A stretch of 9,169 nucleotides of DNA from Balneolaceae bacterium (GTDB lineage Bacteria; Bacteroidota; Rhodothermia; Balneolales; Balneolaceae). Within the stretch, counting starts at the first letter, position 1; every line of letters begins with the position of its first letter. Shown one piece after another: positions 1-6,938 of this stretch. The stretch is from contig SLAU01000315.1 of the NCBI GenBank assembly GCA_007126675.1, positions 1 through 9,169 on the forward strand. The letters are read 5' to 3'. The notes beneath the pieces are model-generated. The model searched no databases. It was not told the origin of the DNA and worked only from the letters and a program-made list of their open reading frames with translations. Position numbers and translations under genes: made by a program.

Positions 1-228
1 CGCCCCGAAACCATCACTGAAGGTACAAATGAACTAATCGGCACAAACCCGGAAGCAGTGAAGCCCGCACTGAAAAAACTGATGAGCGGAAACTGGAAAA
101 CAGGCGCCATCCCAGAAAAGTGGGACGGTAAAGCGGCAGAGAGGATTGTAACTCACATCACTGAGCTTTCGAATAACGGTGGACTGAAGCCCCATACACC
201 GTTTGTGGATCGGGGGTTGATGGGATAG
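1..228 (+). CDS. wecB: UDP-N-acetylglucosamine 2-epimerase (non-hydrolysing), C-terminal part
   Basis: Open from the first base in frame 1 to TAG at 226-228, so only the last 75 codons are present. The protein begins RPETITEGTNELIGTNPEAV and continues to KWDGKAAERIVTHI. This matches the C-terminal Rossmann domain of the WecB/MnaA family: the 'RPE' plus 'GTN.L.G' segment that helps bind the UDP part of the substrate, and the terminal 'WDGKAAERI' helix. The family interconverts UDP-GlcNAc and UDP-ManNAc in the cytoplasm and supplies ManNAc or ManNAcA for surface polysaccharides. The gene sits at the edge of a glycan locus, which fits. No clear hairpin terminator follows, only a T-rich stretch at 231-250. 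A decayed second copy of the same 3' end lies about 180 bp downstream. The catalytic N-terminal half is outside the window, so activity cannot be judged. Confidence 0.92.
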   Translation, partial: RPETITEGTNELIGTNPEAVKPALKKLMSGNWKTGAIPEKWDGKAAERIVTHITELSNNGGLKPHTPFVDRGLMG

Positions 229-407
229 GGTTTTTATTGAATTTTTTTACTTGTCAGTTCTTTAGTTCTAGGAAATTTTAAACCATTCTAAACAAAATTA
301 GGTTGCGTCGTGGTTTTGGAATATTAAACGCATTATTTCCTCTATATCAAGGCAATTAAAGGATAACTTGGTATGAATTAAAAACAACTACTTCGAAAGC
401 GGGATGG

Positions 408-485
408 ATGGAAGTGGTAAAACCAGCAATGAAAAATTTGATTGGGACGGCAAAGCGGATTGTGGGTCACATCAATAACTTTTAG
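408..485 (+). pseudogene. Relic of a second wecB 3' end
   Basis: Bases 410-442 align without gaps to 50-82 of the intact gene (25 of 33 identical by eye). In the same reading frame they give EVVKPAMKNLI against EAVKPALKKLM, with many differences at third codon positions. The alignment resumes with TGGGACGGCAAAGCG, after loss of 37 bp relative to the intact gene. It then loses 8 bp more and continues with GATTGTGGGTCACATC. The two losses add up to 45 bp, so the frame is restored and a 25-codon open stretch (ATG 408, TAG 483-485) remains. The pattern suggests decay of a diverged wecB homologue rather than a fresh duplication. Expression as a peptide is not supported. Confidence 0.75.
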
Positions 486-515
486 CGGGATGAGTATCTG
501 GAAAAAATATCCTTA

Positions 516-554
516 CAAATAAAAAAGCCTTGCAGAATTAATTCTGCAAGGCTT
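516..554 (-). terminator. Rho-independent terminator of the 595-1722 lipoprotein gene
   Basis: Perfect 15-bp inverted repeat with no spacer (525-539 and 540-554; arm AAGCCTTGCAGAATT). Read on the minus strand, the hairpin is followed directly by a run of six T (521-526 on +). It starts 40 bp past the stop codon of the minus-strand lipoprotein gene. On the plus strand no T-run follows, so it is directional. Confidence 0.9.
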
Positions 555-594
555 CTAAAAGCTTCAAATTGTTACTTCTTATCTATATTTAAGA

Positions 595-1722
595 TTAATT
601 ACCCGCATGAACTGAGACAAATATGCTTTCCCCTGTACACTTTGGGCTATCCAGATAAGAAGAAATATCAACATCAAATGTTTGTTCGGCAAATATCAAG
701 GTTTGATCAAAGTCAACAGGATATGGATATTGGCCTGGCGCAAAGCCCTGTATCTGAGTTATATCGTCTCTTTCGCATCCAACCCAAATGTGGGGATCTC
801 TGAATCCATAATCATCATCAGCTTTGAATTCAAAAGATAGAATTGGGGCTTCATAACTAATTGTTAAGTCACCAACTTTTTTATCCATGTTTACTGAGTA
901 ATTGTTTTGATCACAATTTTCGTCTGCATTGCCGACACCAGCAAGAAATGGATACGTTTCATCTCCATCATTTAAATTGTGTTCAAAAACCCATCCCCAA
1001 CCTTGGCTATAGCTACATCGAAAACTTCCCTCATAACCGTCACCAAATGCATACATTGTATCACCTACCACGATTAGTGTGGTTTGAGTGTCCTCAGAAT
1101 GCGCATTTACAACACCATATATTTGACCATCTTCATAGCTAAAGCTATCAATTCCGTCACGAACATGGTCGAGAACTGTTTGAACGATACCAGCATCAAA
1201 ATTGACTTGGCCATTCTGGACCATGCTCGATGGAAGGTCAGAAATATCTAGATTTTCCACATCGAATTTTGGAAAATCCCTGAGGGTCCAAATTATAATT
1301 TGTTCTTCCCGGTAAGTCATTTCAGGAATTTCCGCTCTTAACTCTCTTCTTTCGTTTAAAAAGAAGTTAATTGGCTTGAATTTTTCATCACCAAATGTGG
1401 AATAGAACGGAACATTTTCATAGATACCACCATTTGAATTAATCGGTTTATCCCACTGAATGCACCAGCCTTCAAAGGTGCCATTTCTTAAATATCCATT
1501 TGGTGTGATGTTACTGACTTCAATAGTAAAATAACTGTTTCTGTCAGTTCCGCGATTAACTTTTAAAGAAGCATTTTCTGCTCCTTCTACTAAGCTAACA
1601 TTAGGAACTACGTCTAAAGATTCTTCCAGACTGCCTTTCTCAGATATAATATCGCAAGACATGAAAGCTAAAACTGATGCTATCGTGATTGCTATAGTTA
1701 ATGTTATACCCCTTTTAATCAT
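595..1722 (-). CDS. Lipoprotein with thioester-like (TED/TQXA-type) domain and extra C-terminal domain
   Basis: 375 aa. A lipoprotein signal peptide (hydrophobic residues 5-20, then FMSC with the lipidated Cys at 23) predicts envelope anchoring. Residues ~44-219 form a domain shared with the neighbour at 3142-3801. It carries GWCIQWDKPI (Cys87) and TYREEQIIIW (Gln141), which resemble the Cys and Gln motifs that form an internal thioester in Gram-positive TED adhesins. Residues ~220-375 form a second domain absent from the neighbour. It has four cysteines (236, 270, 316, 362) and the patterns 'AFGDGY', 'GWGWVF', 'LAGVG', 'HIWVG' and 'APGQYPYP'. I recall similar patterns in secreted Bacteroidota proteins but cannot name a family. 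The start is supported by GGGAG seven bases upstream of the ATG on the minus strand. Gene and signal peptide are secure. The thioester call is inference from motifs; substrate and function are unknown. Confidence 0.8.
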   Translation of the reverse strand: MIKRGITLTIAITIASVLAFMSCDIISEKGSLEESLDVVPNVSLVEGAENASLKVNRGTDRNSYFTIEVSNITPNGYLRNGTFEGWCIQWDKPINSNGGIYENVPFYSTFGDEKFKPINFFLNERRELRAEIPEMTYREEQIIIWTLRDFPKFDVENLDISDLPSSMVQNGQVNFDAGIVQTVLDHVRDGIDSFSYEDGQIYGVVNAHSEDTQTTLIVVGDTMYAFGDGYEGSFRCSYSQGWGWVFEHNLNDGDETYPFLAGVGNADENCDQNNYSVNMDKKVGDLTISYEAPILSFEFKADDDYGFRDPHIWVGCERDDITQIQGFAPGQYPYPVDFDQTLIFAEQTFDVDISSYLDSPKCTGESIFVSVHAGN

Positions 1723-1805
1723 GTTGTTCTCCCAAATAAAAGTTTAGTTGTTATATTTCTTGCTGAAGTTTTTTTTGCTAGCACAGCTAACTGAAGCTGC
1801 CTTTT

Positions 1806-1834
1806 CAATAGTACATAATTGGAAAGTCAACAAA
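1806..1834 (-). promoter_or_regulatory. Candidate promoter for the 595-1722 lipoprotein gene
   Basis: On the minus strand, TTTG (1831-1834) and TACTATTG (1806-1813) are separated by 17 bp. This is close to the Bacteroidota-type -33 TTTG / -7 TAnnTTTG pattern, with one mismatch and a slightly short spacer. It lies about 84 bp upstream of the start codon, inside the 201-bp gap after the PRTase-HAD gene. Motif match only. Confidence 0.25.
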
Positions 1835-1923
1835 AAGTTAAAACTTTCTAACAATATTTAGCCTAACCTGTTAAAAATCATAAAGCTGTATGTGTAGAAA
1901 ATCAGCTGTCTAAAGAGGTTCTT

Positions 1924-2865
1924 CTATGTACTTACATACAACAATTTTCTGAATTTCTGTTTTACTTTGTGTTGCATAGATTTGGCTTTCCTTTTTAATT
2001 CAGGGATATGCCCCGGTTGAATCATAAGCCGGCGGTCCGTGCAATAGGCCGGTTTACCGGATATACGGGCAATATCAATGGATTGTTTGTATGAGCTTTC
2101 GATAAAAACTCGTGCATTTCTTCGGGCAGAATAGACTGAAGCTTTGTAGGCTCCATGATTATTTAAAGACTGTCTCGCCTCTTTACTTGGAAGATCACGC
2201 ATCACAAGCTCTCCATACCTGATGTTATGTTTTGCGAGCCAGCTTTCGGTTTCTTGCCTGTACTTCTCAAGCCTATTTGTTACCAGGGTGCCGATCGGTT
2301 CCGTTATTCTGAATAACGGCGATACATTTTTGAGAAAAGCTCTATAGCGGGGGCCATCGTCATTCTGTTCCTTTGTGGGATCTACACATAGCACGCCATC
2401 AATATCAACACAGGCTGTTCTTATTAATGGATGATTCATAATATTCCATTCAAAAAGTCTTGTAGAAGGGCACTCCTCAAAATAAAAGTCAGCAACATTC
2501 ATGGAGTCCGGATTCATGTAAACTGCACCGAATAGTATTTGCTGTGAATGAAATAGAGGTGCAATTTCCTCCTTAACCCGATTCATGGATTTACCTGTCT
2601 GAATACTGTCATCCAAAATCAGGATTCGTTCATACTCTGAAAATGGTTTAAGTCGATTCTTCATTCTTGAACCGGCATTGATCACCTTACCTATTCTTAA
2701 ACCGTCGATATCAGTTACAGGCAGATGCAAGTGAAGAGCAAGCAAATTTGCCACCATCAGGCCGCTCCTCGGGATTCCCGCAATCAGGTCGACATCAGAT
2801 GGTATTTTATGAAGATTACGTACGACAGTACGATTCAGGTCCTCAAATGATCTGTAATGTAGCAT
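1924..2865 (-). CDS. Phosphoribosyltransferase-HAD phosphatase fusion protein
   Basis: 313 aa, cytoplasmic, with no signal peptide or membrane segment. Residues 1-~140 are a type I phosphoribosyltransferase: 'LIAGIPRSGL' (27-36) is the early loop, and 'ILILDDSIQTGKS' (81-93) is the PRPP-binding signature with its two acidic residues and TGK loop. Residues ~150-290 look like a HAD-superfamily domain: 'VDIDGVL' (153-159) gives the nucleophile Asp154 and the general acid/base Asp156, 'LVTNR' (194-198) is motif II, Lys241 is a candidate motif III lysine, and 'FIESS' (254-258) lies where the acidic motif IV is expected. The basic tail (290-310) is unassigned. PRTase plus HAD phosphatase is the pair of activities described for PRPP-dependent ribofuranosylation of bacterial glycans, which would fit this locus. 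That role is inference; a nucleotide-salvage or unrelated role is possible. There is no clear Shine-Dalgarno before the ATG. Confidence 0.82.
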   Translation of the reverse strand: MLHYRSFEDLNRTVVRNLHKIPSDVDLIAGIPRSGLMVANLLALHLHLPVTDIDGLRIGKVINAGSRMKNRLKPFSEYERILILDDSIQTGKSMNRVKEEIAPLFHSQQILFGAVYMNPDSMNVADFYFEECPSTRLFEWNIMNHPLIRTACVDIDGVLCVDPTKEQNDDGPRYRAFLKNVSPLFRITEPIGTLVTNRLEKYRQETESWLAKHNIRYGELVMRDLPSKEARQSLNNHGAYKASVYSARRNARVFIESSYKQSIDIARISGKPAYCTDRRLMIQPGHIPELKRKAKSMQHKVKQKFRKLLYVST

Positions 2866-3076
2866 TATCGTTATGGCTGATTTTTTCGACCAGATTAATT
2901 ACATGCCAATGATTGTATGAAATCTGGCCAGATATCTATTAGCGACACGCAAACACCGATTTGGTAACAGCAGCATCAGGAATGATTTTTAAAATGCACT
3001 TCTGCCGATCGGTGAAGCTTGTAACTTTGGTTAGAATAAAGATTAAATCACAGAGTCTAGAGTCCCACACCTGTTT

Positions 3077-3117
3077 AAAATTAACCCGAATTCTTATTAC
3101 AAACCCGGGTTAATTTT
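3077..3117 (-). terminator. Hairpin terminator of the 3142-3801 lipoprotein gene
   Basis: A 12-bp perfect stem (arms 3077-3088 and 3106-3117; AAAATTAACCCG and its complement) encloses a 17-base loop, 25 bp past the stop codon of the minus-strand gene. The outer arm supplies a short T-run on either strand, so it could act in both directions. It separates this lipoprotein gene from the PRTase-HAD gene. Confidence 0.7.
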
Positions 3118-3141
3118 TCTAAGGAGTGAATCTAAATAAAA

Positions 3142-3801
3142 TCATTTCTCAACAACGGTAATCACTGTTTGTACATCCACCGGCGTTTCTGCAATAACAG
3201 CGAAACGAGTACCTTCAGTTGGTACGAAATCTTCATAACCGGATTCAACTACCTTGATTATATAATCAACTAATTCACGATCAAAGGTTGACTCACCATT
3301 GCTGTACATAATGTCAGGTAAGTCAGACGGTTCAATAGTGTCCAAATCGAATTCAGGATTTCCTCTCATCGACCAAATTGCAGCCTGAACTTCCCTGAAG
3401 GTTATACCTGGCTCGTCGGCTTTGAGTTGTTCCATAATGTTAAACATATAGTTGATAGGTTCCCAACCTTTAACATTGAATGTAGAATAAAGCGGGATAT
3501 TTGAATAAACACCGCCGTTAGAGTCAATCGGTTTTTGCCAATCGATACACCAACCCTCGCCTTCGCCATTACCAATGATGCTATTTTCACTGATTTCAGA
3601 AAAGTCTATGCTGAAATATGATTCATCCGCACGGTTTACCGTTATTGTAGCACTATTAGCTCCTTCAATACTCAGTACCTCCTCTACGGGATCCAATGAA
3701 ACATCTACACTGTTTTGATTGGTCACACTGTCGCATGATGGCATAACTAATAGTAGAGCGGCAAATAGTAATCCGAAACTTATAAGTGATTTTTTATTCA
3801 T
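3142..3801 (-). CDS. Lipoprotein with single thioester-like (TED/TQXA-type) domain
   Basis: 219 aa. Signal peptide with a hydrophobic core (6-20) and lipobox MPSC (Cys23), so an envelope lipoprotein is predicted. Asp follows the lipidated Cys, as in the 595-1722 protein. Residues ~41-217 are a clear paralogue of the N-terminal domain of that protein: IEGANSATITVNR, GWCIDWQKPIDSNGGVYSNI, PLYSTF, INYMFN and FREVQAAIWSMRGNPEFD all have counterparts there. Cys85 in 'WCIDW' and Gln139 in 'VQAAIW' occupy the positions expected of the thioester-forming pair in TED/TQXA proteins. 'VQAAIW' is very close to the TQxA-(I/V)W motif. The protein stops just where its paralogue enters a second domain. A GAGG Shine-Dalgarno lies about ten bases upstream of the ATG. 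It probably has its own promoter (divergent from the wzc-like gene) and its own terminator. Binding partner unknown. Confidence 0.8.
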   Translation of the reverse strand: MNKKSLISFGLLFAALLLVMPSCDSVTNQNSVDVSLDPVEEVLSIEGANSATITVNRADESYFSIDFSEISENSIIGNGEGEGWCIDWQKPIDSNGGVYSNIPLYSTFNVKGWEPINYMFNIMEQLKADEPGITFREVQAAIWSMRGNPEFDLDTIEPSDLPDIMYSNGESTFDRELVDYIIKVVESGYEDFVPTEGTRFAVIAETPVDVQTVITVVEK

Positions 3802-4406
3802 AATATTAACCTCAATGATGTATAGTAAATTTGTGAAATAATTAAAAAGGCATTTCTCAAGCTTGCCTGTATTGTGTTTCTACTAAATCTTGAACATTTA
3901 CAATTCGCTGGTGATGATATTAAGGAGTGTTGATTATTTAAACAATTAATTAATATTAACTAATGTAACAGATAAAAATTTGACAAGGGTGGGTCTGATA
4001 GATTCTCTCTGTATCTGACAGCTTAACGTAAGTATTAAAACTGATGAATTTAAAAGGTGCGTGTTTGAGTTATTCAACAATAGTTACACAGAAATCTTAC
4101 AAACTACTTTGCACTTATGTAAATATGTTCGAATTTTAATAGCACTTCGAAAGCCAGGCGCTTACTAAATCTCCAGTTAATAGCCATCTGAAACTTAATC
4201 CTATAGTTAAAAATAAGTGAGAAAAAAGGACATATCATTTTGAAATAATCCTGTCATCGAGGGTAGAATAATCCTTAAATCAATAAGGTTGGTTAGACTT
4301 TGGTTAAGACTTCTCAAATATTCCAGAAACAAAATAGGTGGAAGTGAATCGGATATTAAATGAGAGCAGAAATGTTGTTTTCATCATTATAAATTGCTAA
4401 TAGTCA

Positions 4407-4436
4407 TTTCTTCTCTGTTTTTTTTCAATACTTTCG
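4407..4436 (+). promoter_or_regulatory. Weak candidate promoter of the wzc-like operon
   Basis: TTTC (4407-4410) and TACTTTCG (4429-4436), 18 bp apart, approximate the Bacteroidota -33/-7 pattern with one mismatch in each box. The implied 5' leader would be about 70 bases. Motif match only; promoters further upstream are equally possible. Confidence 0.2.
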
Positions 4437-4496
4437 GGTATCATGCGTTTTGCGAACTAGACCATTACGAAAGTGAGAAAAATTAATTAAGATGAA

Positions 4497-4505
4497 TAAG
4501 AGGCG
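4497..4505 (+). promoter_or_regulatory. Ribosome binding site of the wzc-like gene
   Basis: AAGAGG ends eight bases before ATG 4512, which supports that start. The next in-frame ATG lies well inside the protein, beyond the first membrane segment. Confidence 0.6.
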
Positions 4506-4511
4506 TCAACT

Positions 4512-6875
4512 ATGTCTGATTTAATACCTGAAAGCAACAAATACCAAAATGGTAATGGCAATAGTGTAAACAGATATGGATTAGAAAACAAACAATTTTA
4601 CACTCGTCCGGGGTCATTGAATGAAGAGAGCGGTGGACTGGATCCCAGGAGGATTTTGGGAATTGTTTTTAGATATAAATGGCTGATCATGTTCTTTTTG
4701 ATTACAGGGGGGGTAGCGGCATGGTTTTATGCGGATACAGTTACTCCAATTTATGAGAGTAATGGTACACTGCTTATCAGTACGGGTATGTCAACAGACG
4801 ATGAACTTTCACAAATTATCTCACAAAGAACAGGCATGGGTACCGGGTCATCACTGGCAAATGAACTTGAGATTCTCCGCTCCCGCGAATTTTCCCGCCA
4901 AATTGCTTCCAAAATGATGAGTGAGGAGCCCGGCGACAGAAAAGAGTTTCCAGTCCTCTGGAGTGAAGATGAAGAGGGTAACTTTAGCCGTGCTTCTGAA
5001 GAGGTGGTAACAGCACGTATAAGAAGAGGATTGAATTCGATACGGTCCGACCGCGATTCAGACGTAATTTCATTAAGCTTTAAGAGTCATTCTCCCGTTG
5101 AAGCCGCATATATCACAAATGCTGCAATGGAAAATTATGTGGAAAGTTCCACTATGCAGAATCGAAGGGCAGCAGAGCAGACTGCTCAATATTTAGAAAG
5201 AGAAAAAGAAGAGATTGAAAGAAATCTTAATCGATCTGAGCAGCGATTACAGCAATATATGGATAACACCGGTATTGTAAGAGTTGATGAACAGGCGTCA
5301 GGAATTGTTAACGAACAAGTTCAACTAGAGTCGGAGTTGCAGCAGATTAAACTGGAGCTGCAGACCATTGATCAGGCAATTTCAAATAACGAAAGACAAC
5401 TGGAGCGAATTAAACCCGGTTTGGCAGACCAGTTTTCTGAGGCTGTTGGCCCAAGAATCAGAAACTCGCAGGAAGAACTGGCCCGTTATGAAAGTGAGCG
5501 CACCTTGATCATATCCAGAAATCCCGGAGTTTTGGAAAGAGAACAAATTCCGCCAAGAATTGAATACCTGGATAAACAAATTGATCGTCTTAAAAAAGAG
5601 ATCAGAGAGTTGTCGAATCAGCTTTTCACAGAGGATGAAGAATTTATGGGTATGGACACCGAAGATCGTGCCCGGATTGTATCTGAGATTCAGACACGTT
5701 TAATTGAATTAAGAATACAGAGAAATCAAAATCAATCCAGGAAAGAGGCACTTGAAGGAAGAAAAGCTGAAATAGATGAAAGTTTTGATAGGTTGCCTGA
5801 AGGTATGATGGAGCTGGCCAGGCTGCAAAGGGATGTGCGCATTAATGAAGAACTCTTCTTGAATGTATCCAGAAACTTTGCGGATATGTCTGTACTCAAA
5901 CAATCTCAGTTCGGTTTTGGCAGAATATTGGACACCGCACTTGTTCCGGGATCTCCTGTAAGTCCCAATAAAAAAATGCTTATGCTATTGGGCTTGATGC
6001 TTGGGGGGGTATTAGCCGCAGGGTTGATATCTGTTAAAGAGTTTATGGATAACAGTATTAATAGTGTAGATCAATTGAGCCGGGTTCCGCTTCCCTTACT
6101 TGCGTCAGTACCGGTTCTGAGTAAAGTTTCTAAAAAGAAGACAGGTACTTTTAAGAGCAATGGAAATAGTATGCCGCAAGAGATGATAATGCTCAGGGAT
6201 CAGAAACATTTTGCTTCAGAAGCAATTCGCAGATTGAAAAACAACATTGTTTATCAACACGGACATAATCCACCCAAAACTATTGCAATTACAAGTGCGG
6301 AAAAAGGTGATGGGAAATCCACAATAGCATCTAATCTCGGAGTTGCATTTGCTCAGGAAGGATTTAAAACTCTATTACTGGATGTTGATTTCAGAAGGCC
6401 AAAAGTTCATACCTATTTTGGGTTAAAGAATGAGCCTGGTTTGATTGATTACCTGAATGGAAAAGTTCCTTTTTTAAAACTATTTAAAAGCACTGATCTG
6501 AAATATCTGAAAGTTGTATCATCTGGAAGTGAAACTTTTCAGCCTGAAACCGTAGTGAGCAATAAAAACTTCAACACTTTCCTTGAAGAGGTGAAAGAAG
6601 CCTTTGATGTTGTAATTATTGACACGCCTCCATTTGGGATTATAAGTGATTCAACGGCTTTGCTCAAAAAAGCGGATACTACAATACTTGTAACTAAATA
6701 CCGAAAGACCAACAGGGGAATTTTCGTCAAAACTCTTGATGAACTCGAACGAATCGGGGCAAGTGTTGGTGGAGTAGTTCTGAACGGATATGATTACAGA
6801 AAAGAGACCGGAGGTCAATATGGTTCCGGATACTATGAAGCTTATTATCAAAACTATGAATCCTACACAAAATAG
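4512..6875 (+). CDS. wzc: Wzc-type polysaccharide co-polymerase / tyrosine autokinase
   Basis: 787 aa, full length for the fused PCP-2a/BY-kinase family. Order: cytoplasmic N-terminus; TM1 ~57-73; Wzz-type periplasmic domain; long Glu/Arg/Gln-rich coiled coil (~215-445); 'SPVSPNKK' (481-488) leading into TM2 489-507; cytoplasmic kinase. The kinase has E570-x2-R573-x2-K576 (family EX2RX2R oligomerisation motif, last Arg replaced by Lys), Walker A 'AEKGDGKST' (596-604), Walker A' 'LLLDVDFRRPK' (621-631; Asp624, Asp626) and Walker B 'VVIIDTPP' (700-707; Asp704). The last 28 residues contain nine tyrosines, the cluster on which these kinases autophosphorylate. The family sets chain length and controls assembly/export of exopolysaccharide or capsule at the inner membrane. 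It is first in a run with the SLBB and fucose-synthase genes (gaps of 63 and 69 bp). No cognate tyrosine phosphatase gene is in the window. Confidence 0.95.
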   Translation: MSDLIPESNKYQNGNGNSVNRYGLENKQFYTRPGSLNEESGGLDPRRILGIVFRYKWLIMFFLITGGVAAWFYADTVTPIYESNGTLLISTGMSTDDELSQIISQRTGMGTGSSLANELEILRSREFSRQIASKMMSEEPGDRKEFPVLWSEDEEGNFSRASEEVVTARIRRGLNSIRSDRDSDVISLSFKSHSPVEAAYITNAAMENYVESSTMQNRRAAEQTAQYLEREKEEIERNLNRSEQRLQQYMDNTGIVRVDEQASGIVNEQVQLESELQQIKLELQTIDQAISNNERQLERIKPGLADQFSEAVGPRIRNSQEELARYESERTLIISRNPGVLEREQIPPRIEYLDKQIDRLKKEIRELSNQLFTEDEEFMGMDTEDRARIVSEIQTRLIELRIQRNQNQSRKEALEGRKAEIDESFDRLPEGMMELARLQRDVRINEELFLNVSRNFADMSVLKQSQFGFGRILDTALVPGSPVSPNKKMLMLLGLMLGGVLAAGLISVKEFMDNSINSVDQLSRVPLPLLASVPVLSKVSKKKTGTFKSNGNSMPQEMIMLRDQKHFASEAIRRLKNNIVYQHGHNPPKTIAITSAEKGDGKSTIASNLGVAFAQEGFKTLLLDVDFRRPKVHTYFGLKNEPGLIDYLNGKVPFLKLFKSTDLKYLKVVSSGSETFQPETVVSNKNFNTFLEEVKEAFDVVIIDTPPFGIISDSTALLKKADTTILVTKYRKTNRGIFVKTLDELERIGASVGGVVLNGYDYRKETGGQYGSGYYEAYYQNYESYTK

Positions 6876-6938
6876 CAGGATTATTTAATCTGCAGATGTT
6901 TTAACTAACGAATATCATCCATTAAATATCATTTAAAA

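Larger units (their letters stand above)
229..594. other. Intergenic region with wecB relic and minus-strand terminator
   Basis: These 366 bp separate the wecB-like gene (+) from the convergent lipoprotein gene (-). Two things can be supported in it: a degenerate copy of a wecB 3' end (about 408-485) and a strong intrinsic terminator for the minus-strand gene (516-554). The stretch 229-400 is AT-rich, and I saw no gene, RNA or repeat in it. Confidence 0.6.
3802..4511. other. Long gene-free divergent region upstream of the wzc-like operon
   Basis: These 710 bp between the divergent lipoprotein and wzc-like genes are AT-rich and contain no convincing ORF or tRNA. They should hold promoters for both directions. 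A TTGACA at 3980-3985 and a weak TTTC/TACTTTCG pair at 4407-4436 are the only plus-strand promoter-like elements I can point to. I see no strong hairpin, riboswitch-like structure or JUMPstart/ops motif. Confidence 0.5.

Noticed and set aside
861..1142. 93-codon plus-strand ORF
   Set aside because: It lies wholly antisense within the well-supported lipoprotein gene and has a His/Cys-rich, low-complexity composition typical of a shadow frame.
2922..2933. Palindrome ATCTGGCCAGAT upstream of the PRTase-HAD gene
   Set aside because: A single 12-bp perfect palindrome with no second copy at a promoter; it could be an operator but nothing else supports it.
390..4153. Shared 11-mer ACTTCGAAAGC at 390-400 and 4143-4153 as insertion-site repeat
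   Set aside because: An 11-base match within 9 kb is expected by chance several times, and the flanks do not extend it.
4492..4524. Ten-codon ORF (MNKRRQLCLI) overlapping the wzc-like start as a possible leader peptide
   Set aside because: No Shine-Dalgarno of its own, very short, and no attenuator-like hairpins around it; chance is sufficient.
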